Source of the DNA: CAYNST01 sp964399955
GTDB taxonomy: Bacteria > Pseudomonadota > Gammaproteobacteria > Pseudomonadales > Cellvibrionaceae
NCBI GenBank assembly: GCA_964399955.1
Contig: CAYNST010000099.1
Coordinates: 1 to 13,203 of the forward strand
Direction of reading: 5' to 3'
Length of the DNA stretch: 13,203 bases
The translations under genes were made by a program, and so were the position numbers. This document shows positions 6,710 through 13,106 of the stretch, one piece after another. Numbering within the stretch: position 1 is the first letter of the stretch; each line of letters begins with the position of its first letter. The notes under the pieces are model-generated. The model was not told the origin of the DNA and ran no database searches. It was given only the letters and a program-made list of their open reading frames with translations.

Positions 6710-7585
6710 GTGTATCCATTGCAGCGATATCTGATGCCAATGCTGATAGTCATCTCGGCTCTGCTCTTCGGGACGTCAGTGGGGTTTGGCTTCCCCTTGG
6801 AACTTGCCGTGCTGGCTTCTTCTGCATTGACCCTGGCGCTTGCGTGGGTGTTTGAGCGGCGGCTGCCATATAGGAAAGACTGGCGCAAAAGCCAGGGCGA
6901 CACGTGCACCGACCTTGCCAGCGCTGCCGTCGTTGTTGGCGTGCTCGATCCGCTGCTCAAAGCGTTGGCGCCAGTCGTTGTGGTGGCTGTGTATGCCACA
7001 GTGGATGCGCCGCGAAGTTTCAGGGAGCTTTCCCTCTGGCTCCAGATCGCTTTGGTGCTCATTGCAGTTGAGTTTGGAAAATACTGGTCTCACAGGTTGC
7101 ATCATAAGGTGACGTCACTTTGGTGGCTGCACGCCATGCACCACAGCAGTGAACGGTTGTACTTCATCAATGGGTTGAGAATTCATCCATTGAATTACCT
7201 TGTCAATTTTTCGATTGCCGTACTGCCTGTCATGTTTATCGGCGTTTCGCCGGAGGCCCTGTTGGGTTATTTGGCGCTTACGCAACCCATCGTTTTGTTG
7301 CAGCATGCCAACATCGATCTGCGGCACGGCCGCCTCAACTGGATAATCAGCACGCCGGAAGCCCATCGCTGGCACCACTCCACCAAGGCATCTGAAGCCA
7401 ACTGCAATTTCGGCAACGCCATTTTGTTGTGGGACCATGTCTTCGGTACGTTCAAGGCAGCGGAAGGCTTTGATAATGCGAAAAAAGTCGGCTTGTTTCC
7501 TTCATCCAGGGCAAGCTATCCAGGCAGTAGCGGGTACTTCGCTCAGTTGGCATCCATGTTCAAACCCTCTTGCTGCCGCGCATAG
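6710..7585 (+). CDS. Sterol desaturase / fatty acid hydroxylase family membrane protein
   Basis: A 291-residue integral membrane di-iron oxygenase. The three histidine clusters that bind iron are intact: HRLHH (128 to 132), HAMHH (141 to 145) and HRWHH (219 to 223), with extra family histidines at 159, 199 and 206. Hydrophobic segments lie at about 9 to 27, 30 to 47, 70 to 97, 108 to 121 and 160 to 192. The family hydroxylates or desaturates lipids such as sterols, fatty acids or carotenoids; the substrate here is unknown. The start is GTG at 6710, fixed by a strong AAAGGAG box 6 bases ahead. A hairpin-rich 135-base leader separates it from the GST gene, so it probably has its own control. 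Confidence 0.9.
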   Translation: MYPLQRYLMPMLIVISALLFGTSVGFGFPLELAVLASSALTLALAWVFERRLPYRKDWRKSQGDTCTDLASAAVVVGVLDPLLKALAPVVVVAVYATVDAPRSFRELSLWLQIALVLIAVEFGKYWSHRLHHKVTSLWWLHAMHHSSERLYFINGLRIHPLNYLVNFSIAVLPVMFIGVSPEALLGYLALTQPIVLLQHANIDLRHGRLNWIISTPEAHRWHHSTKASEANCNFGNAILLWDHVFGTFKAAEGFDNAKKVGLFPSSRASYPGSSGYFAQLASMFKPSCCRA

Positions 7586-7722
7586 ATAGGTACTACGTTT
7601 TGGACGTTGCCGGCGATCGACTCTCAGCAAATTTGCGCCATTCTGCCCCGACTCTGTAGGCCAGACCCGTGTGCAGCTCCTTCCAGTATTTTTGTTGCGA
7701 AGGCTCTACAATAGGACAAGAT

Positions 7723-8172
7723 ATGGCATTTGCAACAAGGCGTGCGTTATTGATCAGTGGATCGCTGCTCTTTCTCATCGGGCTGCTTTCTGGTGTGGCC
7801 GTCCCGCATTTGGCCAATCCCCGAATGGGCTTGTCGGCGCACCTTGCCGGGGTCCAGAATGCGCTTTTTCTTCTGGTTGTAGCCGCTGTCTGGGACTACG
7901 TTAGTCTGTCGCAGCGGTTGCGAATTCTGTTGTGCTGGTTCGGCATAGCCAGCATGTACGGTTTTTGGCTCGCACTGCAGTTAGCCGCCTTGTGGGGTAC
8001 TAGCCGGGCTACGCCGATTGCGGGCGCAGGATTTGAAGGGCTTGGTTTTGATGAGGCCGTGGTCAGCTTTTTGCTTCGGGCATCCTCACTGGTTGCTATT
8101 CTGGCAAGTGTACTGCTGTTCGCTGGGTTCCTGAGGCTTGGCAATGAGAAGTCGGGAGAACCGGGTTGTTGA
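7723..8172 (+). CDS. Small four-helix membrane protein, HabB (hydroxylaminobenzene mutase)-like
   Basis: A 149-residue protein with four hydrophobic segments (about 8 to 29, 44 to 58, 67 to 89 and 110 to 136). The first loop carries NPRMGLSAHLAGVQN (residues 32 to 46), the signature I associate with HabB-type proteins, which in nitrobenzene-degrading Pseudomonas rearrange hydroxylaminobenzene to 2-aminophenol. Most family members sit in organisms with no such pathway, and nothing nearby suggests nitroarene metabolism, so the catalytic role is uncertain. I prefer ATG 7723, which has AGGA 6 bases upstream and starts just before the first helix; an earlier in-frame start at 7669 would add 18 unlikely residues (Cys-rich, no helix). 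Confidence 0.7.
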   Translation: MAFATRRALLISGSLLFLIGLLSGVAVPHLANPRMGLSAHLAGVQNALFLLVVAAVWDYVSLSQRLRILLCWFGIASMYGFWLALQLAALWGTSRATPIAGAGFEGLGFDEAVVSFLLRASSLVAILASVLLFAGFLRLGNEKSGEPGC

Positions 8173-8300
8173 TGTGGGCGACGGGGAAGAACGTAATCTG
8201 ATCGACCAGGCTAGGCAGGATAGTAGGTTTTGCGGCACGGCTTTGCCTTCGTTGGAGAGTTGCACGTGACCGTAGAGATGAGCGAAGCAAAGGGCAGCGC

Positions 8301-8993
8301 ATGAATTTTATCAAATCATTCTTGATCGGCCTTTTTCTGTTTCTATTTGTATATCTCGGCATCGTCTGGATTTGGGCAGCTTCGGCCTCACCAGAGCTGC
8401 TTGCAGAAATATCCCGGGGGCGCCAGGATACGGTATTGAAGCCTCAGTACAGGGAGGCTTTGCTAATAATTGAAGACCCTAAATTCTTCGAGCACCGTGG
8501 CTTGGATATTTCAAACGGGCAAGGTTTGACCACTATAACGTCCGGACTGGCTAAAGTAGTCTTTTTGGAAAGTCATCAACTTGACGGCGCCCGGGGTGTC
8601 CTTCAATCATTCTATCGAGGTGTTTTTGATTGTTGCAAAAAAATAGATCTCGGTAGAGATGTTATGGCATTAGTGTTGCATTCGAAGACTACCAAGAAAG
8701 AACAGTTAAATCTGTTTTTAAATAACGCGTATTTAGGATCGTTTCACGGGAAAGGGGTTGTAGGATTCGATGATGCTGCAGCCGCTTACTACGGAAAGCA
8801 ACTGTCTGACCTGACAGAAGAAGAATTCTATGGACTTGTCGCGATGTTGATTGCCCCAAACTATTATCACCCACTGAACAATCCGAGTGCCCATGCTGAG
8901 CGAGTGAAGCGAGTAAAGGCTGTCGTAAATGGACAATGCGAACCAGACGGGTGGCGGGACCTGACCTACGACCATTGTGCCACCGATGATTAG
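8301..8993 (+). CDS. Divergent GT51 peptidoglycan transglycosylase-domain protein
   Basis: A 230-residue protein with one N-terminal membrane anchor (residues 5 to 27) and a GT51 domain, the fold that polymerises lipid II into glycan strands in MtgA and class A PBPs. Motif 1 is intact: EDPKFFEHRG with catalytic Glu58. Motif 2 is altered, GLTTITSGLAK where GxSTITQQLxKN is usual. In motif 3, QLNLFLNNAYLG replaces the usual ILExYLNxxYxG, so Asn137 stands where the second conserved Glu is expected. No transpeptidase domain follows. It has lower GC than its neighbours, hinting at transfer. A weak AGGG box lies 6 bases before the ATG. It may be a GT51 subfamily with a changed role or low activity. 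Confidence 0.78.
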   Translation: MNFIKSFLIGLFLFLFVYLGIVWIWAASASPELLAEISRGRQDTVLKPQYREALLIIEDPKFFEHRGLDISNGQGLTTITSGLAKVVFLESHQLDGARGVLQSFYRGVFDCCKKIDLGRDVMALVLHSKTTKKEQLNLFLNNAYLGSFHGKGVVGFDDAAAAYYGKQLSDLTEEEFYGLVAMLIAPNYYHPLNNPSAHAERVKRVKAVVNGQCEPDGWRDLTYDHCATDD

Positions 8994-9010
8994 CACAACA
9001 GCCAACGTAG

Positions 9011-9214
9011 CAGATCGGAGGCTGCGGCAATCTGCGTTTTTGCGGCTGTGCGAGGCTGTATCGGCGACTGGCGTTCTGCCAGGACTACACTGGAGAAATG
9101 ACTTGGTACCCGTTTTACCTGCAGGGGTTGACCATCAAGGCGACTATCCGTGTATCTAGCCAGTATTTTCGCCGAAAGTTATGGGCGCATGCCCCAGTCG
9201 CCAAGGAGCTTTAG
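9011..9214 (+). other. Open frame with a protein-like end, possible gene remnant
   Basis: In the roughly 330 bases between the transglycosylase and ycaQ, one frame is open from 9011 to a TAG at 9212. An ATG at 9098 follows GGAGA too closely for good initiation and would give 38 residues starting MTWYPFYLQGLTIKA and ending HAPVAKEL. Composition looks protein-like (aromatic and basic residues), and the frame upstream of the ATG also reads sensibly (FCQDYTGE). I therefore suspect the 3' end of a decayed gene rather than a small gene. I recognise no family. The rest of this gap holds nothing I can name apart from the ycaQ leader. Confidence 0.3.
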
Positions 9215-9322
9215 TTTCATTTCCTTTTTTCCTGCTTGCACACCAGGCGGCGCTCTGTTGTCACTGCGCCAGTATGCTGCTCTGCGAACAAGCACTTCTG
9301 CGGCCCGCCGCCGGCACGCTTT

Positions 9323-10462
9323 ATGACACCCCAATTCGGACAGCTGGCATTGTCATGCCAGGGTTTGGCAGGCCAGCAGCCCTTCGGCACCGGCGTGACC
9401 GGTACCCTCAACGCGATTGAGCATCTGGGTTATGTGCAAATAGATACGCTGTATGTGGTGGAGCGTGCGCATCACCATGTGTTGTGGAGCCGGGTTCCGG
9501 GGTACGAGTCTGGATTCCTGAACCAGTTGGTCAGTGAGCGAAAAATCTTTGAATACTGGTTTCACGCAGCGTCTTATCTGCCGATGCGCGACTACCGATT
9601 CACACTGCCGCAAATGATGTCGGTGCGCAACGGGGAGAATCGCTATCTCAATAACGTTGATCAGCGCTTGATGAGCGAGATTCTGGCCCGGGTGAGGGGG
9701 GAGGGCGTGTTGCGGGTGCGGGATCTGGACAAGCGGGCCAGGAGTGCCGGCAGTTGGTGGAACTGGGGCCCGGGCCGGCGCGCGTTGGAGAAACTGTTCA
9801 TGCAGGGCGACTTGATGGTGTGCGGGCGCAATGGTATGGAGAAAGCCTACGATCTTACCGAACGCTGCCTGCCACCGGGCATAGACCTGAGCCTGCCCAC
9901 CTTGAGGGAGTACGCGGTCTACCTGTTCGAGACCACCCTCAGAGCCCACGGCGTCTTTACCTGGAAGCAACTACTGCACTTGAAGACCGGCAAAGCCATG
10001 CGCGACGCCATGCGGGAAGTGCTTGATGAGCGTCTGCAGGCGGGGGTGATCAAGCAGCTGGCTATTGCCAATGCGCCCACGGCCTACGTGGATGTCAATG
10101 CACTTGACCGCGCTCCCGAGGTTCATGACAAAGTCAGAGTGCTGTCTCCCTTTGACAACGTGCTGATTCATCGCGAACGTTTGCAGTGGTTGTTCGACTT
10201 TGACTACCGGATCGAGTGCTATGTGCCGGCCGCCAAGCGTCGATACGGTTATTTCTGTCTGCCCATTCTGTGCGGCGACCAATTTGCAGGCCGCGTGGAT
10301 TGCAAAGCGCATCGGTCCGAAGGGCGCTTTGAGGTTCTAAGCCTGCACCTGGAAGCCGGCCGGCTGGAGCGGGATGTTTTTTTACCGCAATTGCGCAATG
10401 AACTGCAAAGGCTTGCAAACTTTAACGGTTGCCCGCTGCTGGATGGGAAGGTGATGTTTTGA
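9323..10462 (+). CDS. ycaQ: YcaQ-type winged-helix DNA glycosylase (HTH_42 family)
   Basis: A 379-residue protein; the family (about 370 to 410 residues) excises alkylated bases and unhooks interstrand DNA crosslinks. The catalytic QxD motif is present as VQIDTLYVVERAHHHVLWSR, with Gln39 and Asp41, which separates YcaQ from the QxQ AlkZ group. Other family features are FEYWFHAASYLPM (77 to 89) and the C-terminal LSPFDNVLIHRERLQWLFDFDYRIECYVP. The frame is open further upstream to 9236, but that part is Cys/Arg-rich and unlike the family; MTPQFGQLALSCQGL at 9323 fits the usual N-terminus. No clear ribosome-binding site is visible. Residues 180 to 321 are also encoded, as a broken duplicate, at 3166 to 3595. 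Confidence 0.9.
   Translation: MTPQFGQLALSCQGLAGQQPFGTGVTGTLNAIEHLGYVQIDTLYVVERAHHHVLWSRVPGYESGFLNQLVSERKIFEYWFHAASYLPMRDYRFTLPQMMSVRNGENRYLNNVDQRLMSEILARVRGEGVLRVRDLDKRARSAGSWWNWGPGRRALEKLFMQGDLMVCGRNGMEKAYDLTERCLPPGIDLSLPTLREYAVYLFETTLRAHGVFTWKQLLHLKTGKAMRDAMREVLDERLQAGVIKQLAIANAPTAYVDVNALDRAPEVHDKVRVLSPFDNVLIHRERLQWLFDFDYRIECYVPAAKRRYGYFCLPILCGDQFAGRVDCKAHRSEGRFEVLSLHLEAGRLERDVFLPQLRNELQRLANFNGCPLLDGKVMF
9858..10287 (+). repeat. Source copy of the 430-base ycaQ duplication
   Basis: This segment inside intact ycaQ aligns without gaps to 3166 to 3595 at a constant offset of 6,692 bases. The orientation is the same, so recombination between the copies could delete the 6.7 kb between them, including the S41, GST, hydroxylase, HabB-like and GT51 genes, and would leave only a truncated ycaQ. 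Confidence 0.92.
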
Positions 10463-10722
10463 GACGTTGGCGAATTAGCTGAGGGCCGTGGATAGATGCT
10501 TCGGCCACAGAATGGAATCGCGCGCAACGGGAATGGGAAACCGCGAACGACCACGCCCAGGCGATAGGGCAGTGATCAGATCCATTCGCTCAAAAAAGGT
10601 AGTCAAGAGCTCGGCGAAGGCGATTAGCTGACCCGCCGGCTCTAACTGCGCTCCTGCAAAAGGCGCTGCCATCAACACAGCAACAACGACTCCCCGGCAC
10701 TAAATTGATCTGCGCTTCGGGG

Positions 10723-10751
10723 TTGACTTCCTGAATGACATCGTTAATCAT
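10723..10751 (+). promoter_or_regulatory. Candidate sigma-70 promoter for the attenuator leader
   Basis: TTGACT (5 of 6 to consensus), a 17-base spacer, then AATCAT (4 of 6). The predicted transcript start would fall at about 10758, on the leader ATG itself, leaving no 5' leader. Either leader translation is leaderless, or the real promoter lies a little further left. Confidence 0.45.
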
Positions 10752-10757
10752 CAGGCC

Positions 10758-10811
10758 ATGAACCTACATTGCTCACGCCAGTCTTTCCGAATTATTACCA
10801 TCATTCCATAG
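10758..10811 (+). CDS. Attenuator leader peptide, 17 residues, Ile/Thr control codons
   Basis: The small frame reads MNLHCSRQSFRIITIIP and then TAG. Codons 12 to 16 are ATT ATT ACC ATC ATT (Ile-Ile-Thr-Ile-Ile), clustered right before the stop as in thr and ilv leader peptides. They lie in and just before strand 1 of the 1:2 hairpin, and the stop codon overlaps that hairpin's loop, exactly where a translating ribosome would choose between RNA folds. The peptide itself would have no function; its translation rate is the sensor. The weak point is initiation: only a short AGG lies 2 bases before the ATG. The placement within the attenuator, not the ORF alone, supports it. Confidence 0.7.
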   Translation: MNLHCSRQSFRIITIIP

Positions 10812-10853
10812 GAATGGTGGGCTTTGATGCGTCAGTGATCTTTCAAACCCGCC
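10798..10853 (+). promoter_or_regulatory. Attenuator: alternative 1:2 pause hairpin and 2:3 antiterminator
   Basis: Strand 1 (10798 to 10807, CCATCATTCC) pairs with strand 2 (10811 to 10820, GGAATGGTGG): 10 pairs, one G-U, 3-base loop. Strand 2 extended (10816 to 10827, GGTGGGCTTTGA) can instead pair with strand 3 (10843 to 10853, TCAAACCCGCC): 11 pairs with one bulged C and one G-U. Strand 3 is also the left arm of the terminator. A ribosome stalled at the Ile/Thr codons would cover strand 1 and favour 2:3 (read-through). One that reaches the stop would cover strand 2 and allow termination. Confidence 0.85.
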
Positions 10854-10869
10854 CAAGAGGCGGGTTTTT
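10845..10869 (+). terminator. Intrinsic terminator (3:4) of the attenuator
   Basis: Arms AAACCCGCC (10845 to 10853) and GGCGGGTTT (10859 to 10867) form 9 perfect pairs with loop CAAGA, ending in a run of five T. It ends 44 bases before the kinase start codon. No promoter is visible in those 44 bases, so kinase expression would depend on read-through. Confidence 0.9.
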
Positions 10870-10913
10870 GTTGTCGGCTTCTTGGGCTTTTAACCAAAGC
10901 CACAGGAGGCTGC

Positions 10914-11444
10914 ATGAAAAAAATAGCGGTATTTGGTAACACGGGCGGGGGCAAGTCTACGCTGGCTAAGCAGTTGGCTGAGGCCACGGGCCTCCCCTTG
11001 TACCCTTTGGACAAAATAAAGTACCAGCCAGGCGGCGAAGAGGTTCCACATGCAGAATACCTCAGTCTCCACGCCAATCTTTTGAGCCGAGACGAGTGGA
11101 TCATTGACGGGTTTGGCTGCGTGCCATCGGCGTGGGAGCGTTTCAACCTTGCAGATACGCTCATTTACGTTGATCTACCCCTGGTAACACACGGATTGTG
11201 GGTCACAAAGCGCTTGCTGAAAGGTCTCTTTGTCAACCCCGAAGGTTGGCCGGAGGGCAGCCCTATACTGAGAGGAACGCTTAACAGCTACCGGGTGCTT
11301 TGGCTTTGCCATACAAGACTGACGCCCCGATACCGGAAGCTGGTCGCCGAATCTGCGGAATCAAAAACAGTCTTTCACCTGCAATCGCCACGTGCCATCA
11401 AACAGTTTTTGATTGGTATTCGGTTGGCATCTCAGGGGGGCTGA
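10914..11444 (+). CDS. P-loop nucleotide kinase, FlaR / adenylate kinase-like
   Basis: A 176-residue soluble protein. The Walker A loop GNTGGGKST lies at residues 8 to 16, with Lys14 and Ser15 binding the ATP phosphates. PLYPLDKIKYQPGG follows as the substrate-side segment, and DEWIIDGFG and LADTLIYVDLP give the Walker B-like strands typical of FlaR-type adenylate kinase homologues and small shikimate-kinase-like enzymes. The phosphate acceptor is unknown. ATG 10914 has a strong AGGAGG box 4 bases ahead. It sits directly behind the Ile/Thr-type attenuator, the only visible control signal. The next gene, another kinase fold, starts 141 bases later. Confidence 0.82.
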   Translation: MKKIAVFGNTGGGKSTLAKQLAEATGLPLYPLDKIKYQPGGEEVPHAEYLSLHANLLSRDEWIIDGFGCVPSAWERFNLADTLIYVDLPLVTHGLWVTKRLLKGLFVNPEGWPEGSPILRGTLNSYRVLWLCHTRLTPRYRKLVAESAESKTVFHLQSPRAIKQFLIGIRLASQGG

Positions 11445-11559
11445 CAACATGCTTCTGCCGGCTTATTTTTGCTGCGCATTCTGCGCCTCCCGCATGCTCG
11501 CAGAATTCGGTAAAACCTGTGTCTGCCTGTCTCTGCAATTGGTTTGCTGTCAATCCTGT

Positions 11560-11565
11560 TATAAC
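11560..11565 (+). promoter_or_regulatory. Possible -10 box ahead of the phosphotransferase gene
   Basis: TATAAC lies 20 bases before the start codon; the nearest -35-like element, TTGGTT, has a short 15-base spacer. It could give the downstream gene a promoter of its own, independent of the attenuator. Weak evidence. Confidence 0.25.
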
Positions 11566-11585
11566 GAAGACGGGATCAATCAAAA

Positions 11586-12560
11586 ATGAAATTCGCCAAC
11601 AGCACCCTGCATCCCGATTCGATTGTGAAATTGATAAATAGTCAATACGCATTTGGCGAGGTTGATCAATGCATTTTTCTACTGCAGGGCGTCAACGATA
11701 CCTACTCTGTCCGAAGCGAGCGGGCTGAATTCGTCGTCCGGCTTTACCGCCACGGCTGGAGAAGCAAGGAAGAAATTGTCAATGAGCTTGGCTTTGTCTC
11801 GCATTTAGCCGGTGGTGCCGCTCCGGTAGCCAAATTTGTGCCCGGCACGCATGGGTCGTACATCCAGACCCTGCAATGTCCCGAAGGTGAGCGGTATCTG
11901 GTGTTGATGGAGTGCGCTTCCGATTCCGTCCATGAAGATCATGCCGTGGCTCTGAGTGACCCTTACAGCTACGGCAGGGCGGTGGGACTTTTGCACACGG
12001 CGGCAGAGGGCTTCCAGTTCTCGAGGGCCAGGTCGGCCCTGGATGTTGACGCACTAATCTGGGAGCCACTCGGCTCCGTTGCCAGACACTTTCCGGAACT
12101 GGAATCCGAACTGGCTTTCCTGCGCCAATACGCATCACGCCTGGTCGAGGACATCAACCGCGCCAGCGAACGGGGCCTGAGAAGGCTGCCAATCCATGGC
12201 GACCTGACCGGCGGCAACGCCAACCGCAACCCGGCGGGTGTGTACACCTTCTTTGACTTTGACTGCTGCGGCTATGGTTGGCAGGCGTACGATTTGGCGG
12301 TGTTTCTTTGGTCTTTGCTGCAAAACGGCAAAGCCAGTTTATGGCTGGGCTTTCTCGACGGTTACCGGTCCGCCACGCCGCTCGATCAGGCCGATGAGCA
12401 GGCAATTGGTCTATTTGTGGCGGCGCGCAGCTTCTGGATTATGGGCTACAGCCTGTCCAGAGTGCCTGCCCTGGGCGTGCACAGTTATAAGGAAGCGTTG
12501 TTCGCCAGTGATGTGGGCTTCTTGAAGGACTTGGAATTTAAGCTGCCTCGGACAAGGTAA
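11586..12560 (+). CDS. APH-family phosphotransferase (choline/homoserine kinase-like fold)
   Basis: A 324-residue protein of the aminoglycoside phosphotransferase superfamily, soluble, transferring phosphate from ATP to a small molecule or protein. The nucleotide-binding lobe has LQGVNDTYSV (33 to 42) and FVVRLYR with Arg52 near the usual Lys position. The catalytic loop is HGDLTGGN (204 to 211) with Asp206 and Asn211, and the metal-binding DFD is at 224 to 226, followed by YDLAVFLW. The superfamily includes choline kinases, SrkA/RdoA, type II homoserine kinase and antibiotic-modifying enzymes; nothing in the sequence selects among them. The ribosome-binding site is weak. It is separated by 141 bases from the P-loop kinase and ends at its own terminator. 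Confidence 0.85.
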   Translation: MKFANSTLHPDSIVKLINSQYAFGEVDQCIFLLQGVNDTYSVRSERAEFVVRLYRHGWRSKEEIVNELGFVSHLAGGAAPVAKFVPGTHGSYIQTLQCPEGERYLVLMECASDSVHEDHAVALSDPYSYGRAVGLLHTAAEGFQFSRARSALDVDALIWEPLGSVARHFPELESELAFLRQYASRLVEDINRASERGLRRLPIHGDLTGGNANRNPAGVYTFFDFDCCGYGWQAYDLAVFLWSLLQNGKASLWLGFLDGYRSATPLDQADEQAIGLFVAARSFWIMGYSLSRVPALGVHSYKEALFASDVGFLKDLEFKLPRTR

Positions 12561-12618
12561 AAAATATTTAATTTGTCCCAAGTCGAATATCACCTCAGCC
12601 AAACGACCAGTAGGCAGG

Positions 12619-12639
12619 CCCGGCAAATGCCGGTTTTTT
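12619..12639 (+). terminator. Intrinsic terminator after the phosphotransferase gene
   Basis: CCGGC and GCCGG arms with a tight AAAT loop (or one more A-T pair and a 2-base loop), followed by six T. It lies about 60 bases after the phosphotransferase stop and ends only 23 bases before the next start codon. Confidence 0.82.
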
Positions 12640-12662
12640 ACCTTGAGACCTTGGAGGAAACA

Positions 12663-13106
12663 ATGACCGATCGACACCCCGACGAAATGGCCGTCCATGA
12701 AATAATTATGACCTGGACCCAAGCCACTATCGCCGCAGACGTGGACGCCGTTATGGCGCTGTACACCGATGATGTAACCGCCTTTGATGCCATTGGTGCA
12801 CTCCAGCACAAGGGGGCGGAAGCTTACCGCAGGCATTGGGAAGTGTGCATGGCAGAGATGCCAAGCGGTGGGCAAATGATTATGGAGCCTCACGAGGTAA
12901 AGGTGAGTTTGGGCGGTGATCTTGCTATTGCGCATTACCTGGCTCATTGTGGCTTTGCTGCCGATAATGGCGACAAGCATTTGGGCTGGATGCGCGGCAC
13001 CGTTTGCTGCCGGAAGACGCCGAACGGCTGGCGTATTGTGCATGAGCACTACTCCAGTCCTTTTGACCCGCACACCATGAAAGTTACTGAAGGGCTGAAA
13101 CCTTGA
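12663..13106 (+). CDS. SnoaL-like / DUF4440 family protein (NTF2-like fold)
   Basis: A 147-residue protein with the hallmarks of small NTF2-like cone proteins. An N-terminal helix (VHEIIMTWTQATIAADVDAV) is followed by MALYTDDVTAFDAIGAL, the helix MAEMPSGG, strands MIMEPHEVKV and DLAIAHYLAH, and a last strand pair RGTVCCRK and WRIVHEHYSSPFD. Members are ketosteroid isomerase or polyketide cyclase homologues, or binding proteins; most DUF4440 proteins have no known substrate. ATG 12663 has a GGAGG box 5 bases ahead; an upstream in-frame start at 12573 would place the terminator inside the gene and is rejected. How it is transcribed is unclear because the terminator sits right before it. Confidence 0.85.
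   Translation: MTDRHPDEMAVHEIIMTWTQATIAADVDAVMALYTDDVTAFDAIGALQHKGAEAYRRHWEVCMAEMPSGGQMIMEPHEVKVSLGGDLAIAHYLAHCGFAADNGDKHLGWMRGTVCCRKTPNGWRIVHEHYSSPFDPHTMKVTEGLKP

Noticed and set aside
10475..10678. Minus-strand open frame with a hydrophobic start (MAAPFAGAQ)
   Set aside because: It looks slightly like a signal peptide, but has no ribosome-binding site and an upstream stop and resembles no family. Too weak to call as a gene.
10758..10869. Stand-alone small RNA of about 110 bases with a terminator
   Set aside because: The same bases fit an attenuator better: there is a short ORF with clustered Ile/Thr codons, three mutually exclusive stems and a gene 44 bases downstream. A small RNA could still be the product when termination occurs.
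3643..13106. Integron-like cassette array: many unrelated genes on one strand
   Set aside because: No integrase is present, and I could not find paired RYYYAAC and GTTRRRY core sites in the gaps. Genes have varied spacing and their own leaders or terminators.
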